Shown: positions 10,741 to 23,542 of the stretch, piece by piece | Position numbering within the stretch: the stretch's first letter is position 1 | Layout of the letters: the number at the start of each line of letters is the position of its first letter | Assembly: GCA_019054805.1 (NCBI GenBank) | Contig: JAHQIY010000008.1 | Span: forward strand, 1,783,501 to 1,847,500 | Direction of reading: 5' to 3' | From: Brachionus manjavacas | Taxonomy: Eukaryota > Rotifera > Eurotatoria > Ploima > Brachionidae | Length of the DNA stretch: 64,000 bases | Translations under genes and position numbers: made by a program | The notes under the pieces: generated by a model | What the model was told of the DNA's origin: nothing | Databases searched by the model: none | The model's input: the letters and a program-made list of their open reading frames with translations, nothing else

Positions 10741-11647
10741 GCCAAAAAATTTTTTTTAATTTTCCAAAACTTTCTTTATTTTTGGTTGACTTAAGATGAA
10801 TAATATAATTCATCTTCACATGATTTCCGAATTTTTTTCGAATTTTTATGAAGTTCTTTATTTGTGTAAGCTACACTTTGGATAAAGGACCACCAATTTA
10901 TGACAATCGCTGTTATCTGAGCAGATAGTACAATTGTTAGAATTTGCATGTTTTGATGATTGTTTAGGGTACTGTTTTAAAAAAATGTTGAATTAAGTTT
11001 TGTTAAGAAAATCCAGACAATTTTTCGCCTAGGCATTCTGAGATTATTAAAATAATTTTTAAAAGGATTTATTTATTTTATGTTTTATTAGCTTTTAAGA
11101 TTACTCTGTCTTAGAAATTTCCAAAAACACAATTTTATGTTTTTTTTTCTAAAATTAAAAAAATATCCAAAAATTTATGTTTTTTTCTCTATTTGTATAG
11201 TGTAATCTCGATTTTATCTATTATTTCTCTCTTATTCAAATTATAAAAACAATTTTTGATTTATGTTTTAATTTTTTTTATTCTCTATTTTTATGTTTTA
11301 TTATATTTGTCCAAAAATAATTGAATTAAAATTAATAAAAATTTTATTTTTTTTTAAATTGAGTTGTTATTTTATTATTAGTAGTAGTAGTAGTAGTAAA
11401 TAGTAGTAGTAGTATGCTGTGGGAGACTTGAGTCTCCAAGTAGTGGCGCACGTAGACGCCCCACTTTAACAGCCAATTGCCGATTTTTTTTAAATAAGCT
11501 ATTTTTAGAAAACTTATTTTACATTTTTTTTAAATAACTTACTAATGAATATTTTAAAATAACTATCATTTTACACTGTTCTAAATAAACTATTTTTAGA
11601 TGCAAGAAAAATATCTAAATTTATAAAAGTATTATTAAATTAATTTT

Positions 11648-14359
11648 TCATCTAAGTAGCTTGTCGATTCTTTTTTTAAAAATGTTTGTATTGCTGACAC
11701 TCTTTGTCACCGCATCCAGCGTGTTCCAGTTTCCTGCTGTTCGGTTAATGAAAAAGTTGTGTCTAACTCCACAATTGCGGATCAGCTGTCGCTCGATAGC
11801 CTTATGGCAAGTTCTTGTGTTCCCTGCCGGGCTTTCTAGACCGTCCGAAGACAGCTTTTGATCCCCATTTATGAATGTCACCCGATCATGACGATGCTGA
11901 ATTTTGTGTAGTTGGATGAGATCACCACGCCTGCGTCTCTCTTCTAGGGTACTCCAACCAAGAGCCTCTCTTCTCTTGACGTATGGTTTATCCTTCAGTT
12001 CTGGTACTAGTCAAAGGTCAGGCATATCATTGATAAAGATGATGAAGAGCAGAGGACCAAGCACTGATCCTTGTGGTACGCCGCTCGTGACTGGTACCCA
12101 ATCAGAAACTACTTCACCTATCACTACACGCTGTTTGCGATCGCTTAGGAAGCAGCGGATCCACTTTATGAGTAAATCTGGAAGACCATATGCTGCTAGT
12201 TTCACAAGTAGCAGTTCATGCGACACTTTGTCAAATGCTTTCTCAAAGTCCAAATAGATGACATCCGCCGGCTGCCTTTGACTCATGCAGTTTGTCAAGA
12301 AATCCATTGTTTCTAAAAGATTGGTAACACAAGATTTGTGAGCCATGAAACCATGATGTTTATCCGTGATGAGCTTGTTCTTCTCAAGATGCTTGACGAT
12401 ATAATCCTTAATTAGCGACTCTAACACTTTGCAAGGAACGGAGGTTAGAGAGACAGGACGATAGTTGCTTCCAATAGTTCTGCTACCCTTTTTATGTATT
12501 TGTGATACATTAGCAATTTTCCAATCAGTAGGCACTTCCGATAAGATCAAAGACTGCTTGAAGACAAAGGAAAGTGGTCCGGCTAGCGGCTCTGCGCACA
12601 TTTTCAGAGCGTGTGTGTTGACCTGATCGACTCCAGCTGACTTATCACTGTTTAAAATCCTAAGTTTATTCAATACCATGTCAGGAGTAACGACGTCCTC
12701 AATTACAAAACACGGATCAGGTTTACCTCTCACTTGGAAATTCGACTCCGCGGTTTTCACGACTTCTCTCAGGGTCGGTTGCTCAAACACCGAGAAGAAG
12801 AAAGAGTTAAGTCTATCGCAAATGCCTTCTTTGTCCGTAATGATTTGGTTATTCACATCCATCAAAGCTGCTATGCATTCTCTTGAAGAATAGTGCCGGT
12901 TCATATAAGAGTATATCAGCTTTGGATTTTATTTCGAAGCTTGCGCGAGCTTTAACTCGTAATCAATAATTGCTCTCTTCACAACGTACTTGACCCGTTT
13001 GCATAAGTCTCTGTGCTTGCTCGCTAGCTGCTCACAATGATTGTCGATACATTTACGGATAAAATTTCGCCTTTTTTGACGAACCAGTGAAGCAATCTCA
13101 GGATTCCACCACGGTGGCTTGGTGTTTAGCGTTCGGATCCGCCGTCTTTTGACGAATGATTTGGCGGCTTCGCGGAAAATATGTAAGAAATCTGAGTACA
13201 AATCTTTGACGGACCCTTTCTCTGATATACGCCACCAATCATGATTTTTGAAGAACTGATTCATAGCGGCAAAGTCACCACTTCGCCAATGTAGTGCTCT
13301 GCTGTCGAAACTTTGCGGACGTGCTGCTTTAGAATGAAGCTGAAAGCTCAAACTGCAGTGGTATCTGGAGGCATTGCCGTCTAGAGGTGGACCCCTTTTA
13401 ACGTCTGACACTCGGTTCGGATCACTTACTAGAACAAGGTCTTGCAGACTGGTTGGTTGGTCATTACAGAAGAACGTTTCTTCTTTTACCATTTGCACAA
13501 GACTCGAGTCACTGATGGCTCTGCCAACATGGTAACACGCTGATTGTACGTCCAGGACAGGTGCGCCGAACTCGTTCCATTCAGCATGCGGCAAATTGAA
13601 ATCGCCCATGATAATTATTCCCGAAAACTTCCTGTTTCGTAATAAGTTAGTCGTGAATTCAAGTGAGGTGGCTATGGCAGTGTCCAAATCGCTTGGGGAA
13701 ATGCTGGAAATTTGATCTGGAGGCCTGTAGATGCATCCAACTAATAATGGTTTCTCATTTTCGATTCTTAAAGTTGCCCATATTTGCTCACAGCTGAGAT
13801 CCATAAAACTGACTTCTGACGTCCTGTAGGCGTCATAGCACGACTTAATATACAAGCAAACTCCTCCGCCTCTCTTGTCGCCTAAACGATCTTTTCTAAA
13901 AAGCTGATAGCTGTCCATCTCGGCAACCGAACTCTCATCAAACCAGGTCTCCGTGATGCCGATGATACTTGGCGTCAAACTGGCTGCTATCGTTTTAAGC
14001 AGTGGCATTTTATTATTTAAGCTCGTAGCATTTGTATACCAAAAGCTGATGCCTCCTGCATATGTAGATTGTGGTATTGGACAAAGCATTTCAGATGAAG
14101 AGCTGTTAGATAAAGCATTCAAAGGTTCAGATTCTGTTTCACACGAAGGAGACGATGAAGATGACGAAACAGCGGAGTTGTAGTTCGACTCATCAGAGTA
14201 ACTGTTCTGGAGGATGCATGTTTCATTGATTGATGATGAAAATTTTGGAACTGATCGAACTTTTTCAATTGGACTATTTTGATATTTGAATAAGACATGT
14301 GAAGAAGGTAAATTCTTTTCTTGTGATGGCATTTTAGGACCAAATGAGGCGATGGTCAT
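11648..14359 (-). pseudogene. LINE ORF2: endonuclease-reverse transcriptase with catalytic deletion
   Basis: ORF2 starts near 14359. The apurinic-type endonuclease shows TNATSLNNK, GITETWFDE, GGGVCLYIK, YRPPDQ, MGDFNLPHAEWNEFG and SRYHCSL in order. The reverse transcriptase follows with [46 protein letters not shown] and [20 protein letters not shown]. An in-frame TAA follows ASK at about 12926. At about 12010 the frame stops after FINDMPDL, and the sequence jumps to LKDKPYVKRREALGWSTLEE, the C-terminal region, ending at RIDKLLR. The (F/Y)ADD catalytic box and thumb, normally just after FIND, are missing, roughly 170-200 residues. Confidence 0.85.
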
Positions 14360-14521
14360 ACCAGTCAGCTCCTTTCGCTGCTAGACACTATCCGGGACAG
14401 ATACAATAAGTCTCAGTTCACCATTTCTAATACCCCAGAATCTCTTCTTATTGTCTTCGCAATTTTTCACCTTGACAATTCGTCCGTTTACTGTTGCTGT
14501 TCCGGTCAGTTCATTGTTTCT

Positions 14522-15226
14522 TCAATCCCGTTCTTCCCGAAGTTTCTTATGTGCCATACGCTCTGACGGCGTGAGATTTTCGTTGATGTAAACATTCTTC
14601 CATTCTTCAGAATTCCGGAGTTTTTTGCTTTTGACTAGCATGTCCAACTTGGCACTGACGCTTTCCATTTCAACGACGAATAGTACTCGCTCTTTGTTGG
14701 ATCCAGTTGATTCTTGTGTCCGAATAGCCGTTTTTTTCCTTAAACATCTTGCTTTCTTAACTTTTGTCTCCGGAACCCCAATTGCGACCGCAAGTTTTTT
14801 TGCCAAAATCATCTCCTCATCCTCTTTGTACAGGTTCACTGGCAAAGCAGCAATCACATTCTGAGCTCTCTCCTCCTTTCTCCTTAGCTCGGTTGCCACG
14901 GTTGCCATTATGACGGCCGCTTTCTCTTTCTGGTGTGCGTTACCAGCTACCAAATTTACCCAGTTGAGAGATGCATTCTCAGTTGCCGATTGGTCATTAG
15001 TTTTACTTACAGTGTCAACAAGTTTGCTCAACGTCTCGATTGTCGTTTTTTGGGACTCGTTTTCTTTTTCCAAAGTTTCGATTTTTTGGACAAGAACTTG
15101 CATGCATTTGCTTATTTTGGAGAGCCAATTATGGTGGTTTTTGCCGACTTCAGCCGTAGCTGAAGGAAGCCTTGGCCAATTTGCTTCTTGCAGAAAGCTA
15201 AGGTCCATCTGTTGATGAACAGCCAT
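14522..15226 (-). CDS. LINE ORF1 protein
   Basis: An open frame of 234 residues precedes ORF2 and is separated from it by about 160 bases. Residues 40-80 form a predicted coiled coil (KISKCMQVLVQKIETLEKEN and on), followed by a basic domain with NVIAALPVNLYKEDEEMI, VGVPETKVKKARCLRKK, RVLFVVEMESVSAKLDMLV, and a C-terminal NENLTPSERMAHKKLREERD. The last two resemble the RNA-binding ORF1 domain of many CR1/L2 and jockey-type LINEs, which form trimers and bind element RNA. The frame is intact, unlike ORF2. Confidence 0.75.
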   Translation of the reverse strand: MAVHQQMDLSFLQEANWPRLPSATAEVGKNHHNWLSKISKCMQVLVQKIETLEKENESQKTTIETLSKLVDTVSKTNDQSATENASLNWVNLVAGNAHQKEKAAVIMATVATELRRKEERAQNVIAALPVNLYKEDEEMILAKKLAVAIGVPETKVKKARCLRKKTAIRTQESTGSNKERVLFVVEMESVSAKLDMLVKSKKLRNSEEWKNVYINENLTPSERMAHKKLREERD

Positions 15227-15287
15227 TGAATTATTTGTTTTAATTTATAAAATTTCTTGTTGATTTTTTTCTTTAATATATATTATT

Positions 15288-16432
15288 TTATTTAAGGCAA
15301 TTAACTCTTTTGGCTTCTTCAACATCTCTTATTCTTTTTGTAAAACTATTTACTCCATTTCTAATGTGTTCAAGTGGCACTCGCTCGACTCCTTTTTTAA
15401 TTTCTTCAATGAAATCCTCCCTTTTGGCAAAATTGTTTGGCCTCATATTTGTGACAAAGGCATTCCAAAAAAAATAATCACACGGGTTCAAATCGGGTGA
15501 ATTGGGAGGCCAATTGGTGCTATAAATTTGAAAAGATTATTTTCACACCATCTTTGTGTCGTCTTATCGGTGTGCGGTTTTGCGCCATCTTGTTGAAATA
15601 CCCATTTATTTGTGCCGAAAATTCTATGACCTTCTCGTTTCGCAAAAGGCAAAATTCTGCGCTGGTAAAATGTAGAGTTCATTGTTTCATCTTAAATCTT
15701 TAAAAAATTTGTGTTTATAAAATTTGTTTTAAAAAACTTTTGTCTAAAAAATATGGCTTCGTTGGTTCTTTTTCTGTTAAGCCTATCCAAACCATCACAG
15801 ATAGTGGAAACTTAGTTACACCATATAAACCTTATTTAATTTAAGATTTCAATCTAAGATTTTTTAAAATTTAAATTTTTAAGAAAATTAAGTCAACCTC
15901 CTTTTAAATCAGCTTCCTCACACGAAATGGCGTAAACTCTCGGTAAATTTTTGAACTCTTTGTTCTTATTTTTTCACCAAAATTGAGAAAAGTGCAATCT
16001 TTTGACTACATGGGCTTCTTTCATCAATGGAATTTTTCTCTTATTATAGGCCTTAATTTAATCTTTTAAAGCAAAATTTAAAAATATCTTTAAATTTTAC
16101 TATGAGGTTTAGTTCTTTAAATATGTTCACCACAAATCCTTTTGAAATATTCAATTTCGCCGCGATTTGTCTGCCAGAATGATTATTGGTTAATCGTTTA
16201 ACTTTACGTTTGTTAATTTGTGTGACTTCTGACCGAGGTCTACCCGATGATTTTTTTGAAGCAGTTTTGCCATTGTCTTTAAAATCTTTTATCTAACGAG
16301 AGACTGTTCTTTGAGAAACTTTTCCGCAAAGTATTTGAAAAATTCTACTATCGGATATTCCATTTTGATGGTGTTGAATAAACAATTCACGTAAGGCTTG
16401 TTGCTAGGGACGTCCCATATTTATCATTTTCG
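15288..16432 (-). pseudogene. Tc1/mariner transposase, degenerate
   Basis: The N-terminus reads MINMGRP, a stop, then QALRELFIQHHQNGISDSRI, a stop, and in a shifted frame KSSGRPRSEVTQINKRKVKR with SGRQIAAKLNISKGFVVNIF, giving the two helix-turn-helix regions joined by a GRPR AT-hook-like motif, as in Tc1/mariner proteins. The catalytic half has WVFQQDGAKPHTDKTTQRW and, after a one-base frameshift near 15521, NWPPNSPDLNPCDYFFW. The third acidic residue is Asp, about 36 residues after the second as I count across the frameshift. The protein ends VEEAKRVNCLK at the site of the LINE insertion. Confidence 0.8.
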
Positions 16433-17109
16433 AGTTTAAATTTGAAAAATTATCCAAATATGATCAAAAAATATTAATTAAATTTTAGGATTTATGCAAT
16501 TAGTTTTAAATAAGAAATTTTAAAAGCAAAACAAAATTTAAAAAAAATAAAATTTTTATTAATTTTAATTCAATTATTTTTCATCAAATCCTTGTACAAC
16601 TATTAAGAATTATATATTATTTTGTAGCTTAGGATCTTAGCTTTTAAATGATATACTTTATTTAGCGGCTTTTTATTAAAATCGTTAAAATATTTATCAA
16701 AGAAAGGGGCAATACCTTTAATGTAAAAAATCTCTTAAAAAAGTGCTTTAAATCAAACAAAAATATTAATTAGCTATTCATTAAATAGCTAATTCTATAT
16801 TTAATATGTGTGTAAATTTCAGGTTGTTTTTTTATATTAATGTATGATGGAATTTTAAATAATGAATAAAGTAAAAGGGGTGGTTAAACAATTGAAAGAT
16901 CATCAAAACCGAAAATTTACTATTATTTCCCTCTAAATAAAGAAAACTTTTTTTTAAAGTTTTTCTTACAAAATACAATCATATATGACAATCAACTCTT
17001 TTTTACGATATTGTTTTTATCTGTAAATGACAGTTTTTTTGTTTAAGGGGACTTTGAAGACCCAATATTAAATATTCTTGATTTAAAAAAAAAACTCTCA
17101 AATTCTTAA

Positions 17110-17912
17110 ATTTTTAGAAATTTTTTCTTTAGCAACAATTTACAAAAATTTATTAAAAGTGGTAAATTTATGATTTTTACTTTTTTAAATTTACCACAAT
17201 CTACTTTATGTTTAAAAGCAAAAAGCGATCATCACTGGCAAATTGAAGTTCATGATCAAATGTAAATTTCAAATCAAAATTTTTAGCTTTTGATTTAAAT
17301 AAAAAGGTATTTTTTATCAATTTTTTAATAATAAATGACTAAACTTTATTAAACATTACTTGTTTAATCAATAATTAGATAGAAAATTAATTTTTATCTG
17401 AAGTAAATTGAATACTTAATAAATATTTTGGAATTTTACAATGCAAAATTTAACTCTGTTTCGCCGTAATATAATTTAATTGATATTTGAATATTATTTA
17501 AAGCGTTTATTTGAGCCATAATTTGGATACCTAAATGTCGATTTTAAATTTGCCTTTAAAGTTTTCCAAAAATGATTTTAGAAGAATCAATTAAAGGTCA
17601 ATTAGAGAAAAAAAGATTTGTTTTTTTAATTAAAATAATAAACATCTTATGTATAATTTAAAAAAAAATCAAAAAAATCTAATTTTATCATTTTTATTAA
17701 TATTTTTATCAATTAAATTTTGATCATTTGATTATGATCATGAACTTCAAGTTGCCGTCATCACTCTAAATACTAAACAAAAAAAATTTTTTTAAATTAT
17801 TTTTTTTATTTTTTCCTTCATCACCACATTATAATTGAACAAATGAAAAAATAGAATTTTAAATGTACCTTTATATTTTAACAATCAATTACTCTTTAGA
17901 GCTTTACCAAAA
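17110..17912. repeat. Right arm of the long inverted repeat pair
   Basis: Reverse-complement partner of 5317-5632, with the same hairpin (AAATTTACCAC and its partner). It is interrupted by a 520-bp MITE-like insertion at 17238-17757. With that removed the two arms align over about 280-310 bases with scattered mismatches and indels. Confidence 0.7.
17238..17757. mobile_element. MITE-like element, 520 bp
   Basis: Flanked by a perfect 8-bp duplication TCATCACT (17230-17237 and 17758-17765). The ends are inverted: GGCAAATTGAAGTTCATGAT on the left and the complement of GGCAACTTGAAGTTCATGAT on the right. The interior is AT-rich with no coding capacity. An 8-bp duplication would fit a hAT-type transposase, though the TIR does not start with the usual CAG/TAG. 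A similar end (GCAAATTGAAGTTAAAGATC) occurs alone near 27117. Confidence 0.8.
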
Positions 17913-19730
17913 TTGGAGCTCATTCTATGTGGCCTTAATTTTATCTAAACCATGTTGTTAAATTTTTTAGAATTATACTAAAATTCTTGATTTAACCTAA
18001 GAGAAAGGTATCTCTAGTAAGATCAAAGAAATAAAAAAATTTTAGAAAATTTAATGATTCAAAATTTTAGAAACTTATTTCAATTATTTGTTTCAATTTA
18101 TTTAATTTTTTATTTTAAACTAATAATAAAGAAATTGGTCTAGTTGTTAAAAAACGAAAAAAATCAAAAAGAATGACAAATTTTAATGAATGCTTACTCC
18201 TAGCCTTAGTATTATTTTCTGTTTTAGACTGTAAAACAAAGCATAATATTAGAAAGCTAATTTTTTTTTAACTGATTGTCTTTAAATCATTTTAATTTGA
18301 AAAAATTAGCTTTATAAATCTATTTTATTTTTATCATGTTGTTTTAAAATTAGTGATTCTGAGTGATTCATTAAATCAAACCTTAGAGAAATGCAAACTT
18401 CGAATAATTATGTATCAATAACTGGACTGTACATTTCATTGAAAATTTTTAATTTTTTTTTAAATTTTATTAAAGTAGCTTCTTTGATAGAATTTCGATT
18501 TTGATTACTAATAGATATTCTTATTAATTAAGCGTGTCAAAAAAATTTAGTGATTGTTCAAGCAAATAAATTTTAATTAAATTAAATAAGCTTCAAATTC
18601 TTTAATTAGTAAACTTTATTTTGCGCATTAAAAACAAAAAATCTCAAAATCTTAATACAAACATTCTTCAAAATTATGAAAAAAATTTCAAATTATGTAA
18701 TTTGAAATTTTTTTCATAATTTTGAATTTTGTTTTCTTTATTTTCGTTTTTGGAATTTAAACTAAACAGATATTAAAATCAAATTTCTTTTTTCTTTTAT
18801 AAATCCAGTCACATAGACGAAAAGCTTATCAAGCAAAATTATTTCCAAATATTTCTTATCCAAAAACATTTTTTCGAGTAAATAAAACTAAAACCATTTA
18901 AAAAAAATTCTCTAAAACTTAATTGTTATCAATTTTAATGGAGTAAAAAAATTCATATAAATTAAATTTCTTTATAAAATTCTTAAAAGTCAACTAGTTA
19001 TCTACGAAACAAATTAACATTACTTCTCTGGCTGTCTGTGAATTTTACTAATTTAAAATTTTGAAATTTTTTTCAGAGCGCATAAATTCTATTCAACAAT
19101 TTTTTGACACAGTTAATATTGAAAAAGAGAAAAACGAAATTTAAAAATGTATCATGATATAAATCACAGACATTGTTGATAATTGAATTATACTCATACC
19201 AGACCAGTATGGTCGAAAGCTTTTTTTGCAAAAAAAGCACAAATTTCTGGGCTTGAATAAGAAAAAACTTACATTGCACAACAAAGACATTTTTGGGCTC
19301 ATTTAGTAAGAAAATAAAAAAATGCTTCAAAATTAAAAGACAATTTAAAAGGCCTCATTTAAATAATTAGAAATAATTCTATTTTATGTATGTCGGTGGA
19401 CATCTTTGATATTATAACATTGAGTCACTATATAAACCAGGTTCATTTTACTACTAATCACTTACAATTTTTTTTTTCTTACTAAATAGGTCTGTATAAT
19501 TTTATCTAGAAAACTCCATTTTTAGAATAAATTAAACGCCTCTTTTAGTTTCTCAACAAAGCTTATTTAAGTCAGACTGTTCAGCTTTTATCTATCTTGA
19601 AATTGCGAAAATTCTAATTTCACAACTAGAATAATTCGATTAAAGTCTGTAGCTATGAACACACAAAAACATTGACTGTATAAATAAAACCATTCAATGG
19701 AAATAAAAAAAAATCATATTTTAAAAAATT
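17913..19730. other. Intergenic, no gene seen
   Basis: AT-rich DNA between the transposon cluster and MRTO4, with the 28-bp foldback as its only clear structure. Short open frames near 19.1-19.3 kb have no recognisable content. Confidence 0.4.
18667..18726. repeat. Perfect 28-bp inverted repeat
   Basis: TTCAAAATTATGAAAAAAAT at 18667 begins a 28-base arm (18667-18694) whose exact complement is 18699-18726, around a 4-base loop ATGT. The stem is AT-rich. It could form a cruciform or be a tiny foldback relic. Nothing nearby suggests a function. Confidence 0.8.
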
Positions 19731-20846
19731 TTATTTTCTATTTTTTAATTTTTTCTTAATCGGTTTATCTTCATCATCAGATTGTTCCATTTCTTCAAAA
19801 TTAAACTTTAGTTACTAAACAAAATAATTTGGATAGAGCAAACCTTTTTCGCTCTCATCTCCCTGAGAGTCGCCATTTTCGTTATCCTCTGCCTCCAGCG
19901 TCGAGTCTATTATCTCATAATCTCCATTTTTATTCCAATAAACTTTTACATTTATCTTAAAAGTAGCCTGCATGTACTCGAACAATTTCTAAAGCAGGAT
20001 GTAAAAATAAATTTCCAAACTAGTCTTTTAAAGAGATTTCTTACCAACAGCCTGGCCTGTTCTGGCGTGAGTTTATCGCCTTTTTTGCATACCACAAAAT
20101 CCGTGTCCAGTGTCACAATGCCTTTTTTTAGACTCGTGTGCATTCCCAATTTTCTTAGTTGAGGTTCCATGGTATGCTGAAATTGAGTTAATGGCCCGGC
20201 ATTAATAGTCACGTCCTCGGTAGCTACATTGCCTGATCTGGCATAGTCTGGACATTCATACTCTTGGAAATAACTTGGAAAAAATTCAAATAAAAATTTT
20301 AAGGTGCAAAAAGAATTACTTTAAAACTTCTTCTTTTGTTTTGTTGGTAAATAAAAGACCCACGTTCCCGACCAAATATGGCGTAACCTTGTTCAAATTT
20401 TCTTTGTATTCGCTTTCGGGGTCGCGTCCCAGTGCCAAAGCTATTACTTTATTTTTACCAAAAAGAAATCTTAGATATTTAAAGATTGTTTTTTTTCTAT
20501 TTTTAAAATTTTTTTTTTTTTATTTTACTTGCTGTCTGTCCACTTTTGGCGCAGTTCTTTTAAAAATAAATTTCTTTGGTTGAACATAGAGATGATAAAC
20601 AAGTTATCATGTGCGTCCAAACATTCTCTAATCTATTTTTTTCTTTAAATAAAATTTTGTTGAGTCAAAATTAAATTTTACTTCTGAGATTAAATTTTGT
20701 TTGAATTCAAGGCCTTTTTTCTTGGTCACAGTTAGCGAAACTTATATTGGAAAAAATTTTTTTTTTTTAAAACCACGTGTTTTTATTTATTTTTTTGTTA
20801 ATTAAATTGTGTGCTTACCTGTGCGATCTCTTTTGGATTTTGGCAT
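19731..20846 (-). CDS. MRTO4: mRNA turnover protein 4 homologue (ribosome assembly)
   Basis: MRTO4 (yeast Mrt4) is a nucleolar paralogue of ribosomal stalk protein P0 that occupies the P0 site on pre-60S particles. Seven exons join to 258 residues: 20819-20846, 20682-20740, 20529-20632, 20320-20469, 20045-20273, 19844-19988 and 19731-19792. Diagnostic segments are MPKSKRDR at the start, [66 protein letters not shown] and [20 protein letters not shown] with [12 protein letters not shown]. The protein ends in an acidic then basic tail ([18 protein letters not shown]). There is no P-protein-binding extension as in P0. The gene is divergent from the amine oxidase gene, with 412 bases between start codons. 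Confidence 0.93.
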
Positions 20847-20919
20847 TTTGAAAAATGAATAAAAAAATTTTTTATGATTTTATTTTTGCTTAGATTTTAA
20901 TAACGTGGTTTGAAAAAAG

Positions 20920-20955
20920 TGCATGCAAATTTGCACGCATATTTAGTATAAAAAG
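20920..20955 (+). promoter_or_regulatory. Candidate promoter between MRTO4 and the amine oxidase
   Basis: The divergent gap holds a 12-bp palindrome TGCAAATTTGCA (20924-20935) inside a longer imperfect dyad that includes ATGCAAAT, the octamer motif, and 12 bases later TATAAAAAG (20947-20955), a good TATA box pointing at the oxidase. Function is inferred from position and motif only. Confidence 0.45.
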
Positions 20956-21258
20956 CTTTTCCAAATTACTATTAGCGCAGGTTGGAAATTTGTAAGAAAA
21001 TTTCACGATACCATTAAAACAAAAACATCAAAAAAAAAATAAAATAATTTTTAAGTATATTTTAATTTTAGATTCATTTTTGGCAACTGCGCAAATTTAA
21101 ATAAAAGCTCATTAAAAAAAATGAAAATACTAGCTTGCTCAGCAAACAAAAATTTATCTTTGTCTACTATTAACTAATATTTTAAATTTTTTATTTTAGA
21201 TAACTCAATCTTTATAAGCATTTTGCTTTATTAGAAAAAAATATTTAAATTTTAAAAA

Positions 21259-23043
<1,785 letters not shown>

Positions 23044-23542
23044 TTAATGATTTTTATAACAAAAAAACAAAATTCTTTTGAATGTTTTTTTTTTAATTTA
23101 ATTTTTAAAAGACTATCAAAAAATTTTTTTTATAGATTATCTTAGTTTTTTTTTTAGAAATAAAATTCAATTTTTATGATTTTTTTCCCTTATAAATTTT
23201 TTCTATTAAAATTTACCGAACATTTTTGTTTTTCGACAATAAAAAGGCTAAAATATCCCACAATATTAATTGTTAATAAAAATTTTCTTTTAAAATTAAA
23301 AGAAAATGCGTATCTGAGTTATAGTGCATTATAAATATATTGTTTTTTTTTCTAATTAAGGCGTTTTTATATTAAATTTGTTTTAAAGATTCAAAAATTT
23401 AAAAAAAAATTTTCCAATTCTAGTGAAGCTCAAATTTTTTTATTTAGTTTTTATTTTTTTACTTTCGACTTTCAATCATTTCTATTTTAAGAACAAAATG
23501 TTTAACTTTTATCATCGCAAAATTAAATCAAATTAATAATTA
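23044..23542. other. Short spacer, no gene seen
   Basis: AT-rich 3' flank of the oxidase gene up to the Tc1-like element. Nothing else recognisable. Confidence 0.4.

Larger units (their letters stand above)
9759..11312 (-). mobile_element. MULE-like element nested in the mariner left TIR
   Basis: The element is flanked by a perfect 9-bp direct repeat AAAAATAAT (9750-9758 and 11313-11321), the target duplication length usual for Mutator-like elements. The flanks rejoin to restore the mariner TIR exactly, as shown by the intact TIR at 16.5 kb. Its ends are related inverted repeats beginning GGA and sharing TATAATAAAACATAAAAA. Inside is a MULE transposase fragment on the - strand and a GC-richer retroposon-like insert. 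At 1.55 kb with a broken gene it is non-autonomous. Confidence 0.8.
11377..15282 (-). mobile_element. CR1/L2-like LINE, near full length, nested in the mariner
   Basis: This non-LTR retrotransposon has two ORFs on the - strand. It is bounded by a 10-bp direct repeat TTATTTTATT (11367-11376 and 15283-15292), which overlaps the stop codon of the mariner transposase. The 3' end carries a trinucleotide tail (TACTAC on the - strand) as in CR1/L2-type elements. The 5' end is only about 56 bases before ORF1, so the copy appears complete at 5'. ORF2 has a nonsense codon and an internal deletion (see its entry), so the copy cannot move by itself. Confidence 0.85.
9613..16718 (-). mobile_element. Tc1/mariner-type element with long TIRs, host of nested insertions
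   Basis: The left terminus (9613-9758, resuming at 11322-11360) and the right terminus (about 16535-16718) are near-perfect inverted copies, about 186 bp once an insertion is removed, and both begin AAGGTAT next to a TA, the target of Tc1/mariner elements. A degenerate transposase (15288-16432) lies inside on the - strand. Subtracting the two nested insertions leaves roughly 1.6 kb, a normal size for the superfamily. The left TIR is split by a MULE-like element and the region after the transposase stop by a LINE, so this is the oldest of the three layers. Confidence 0.85.
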
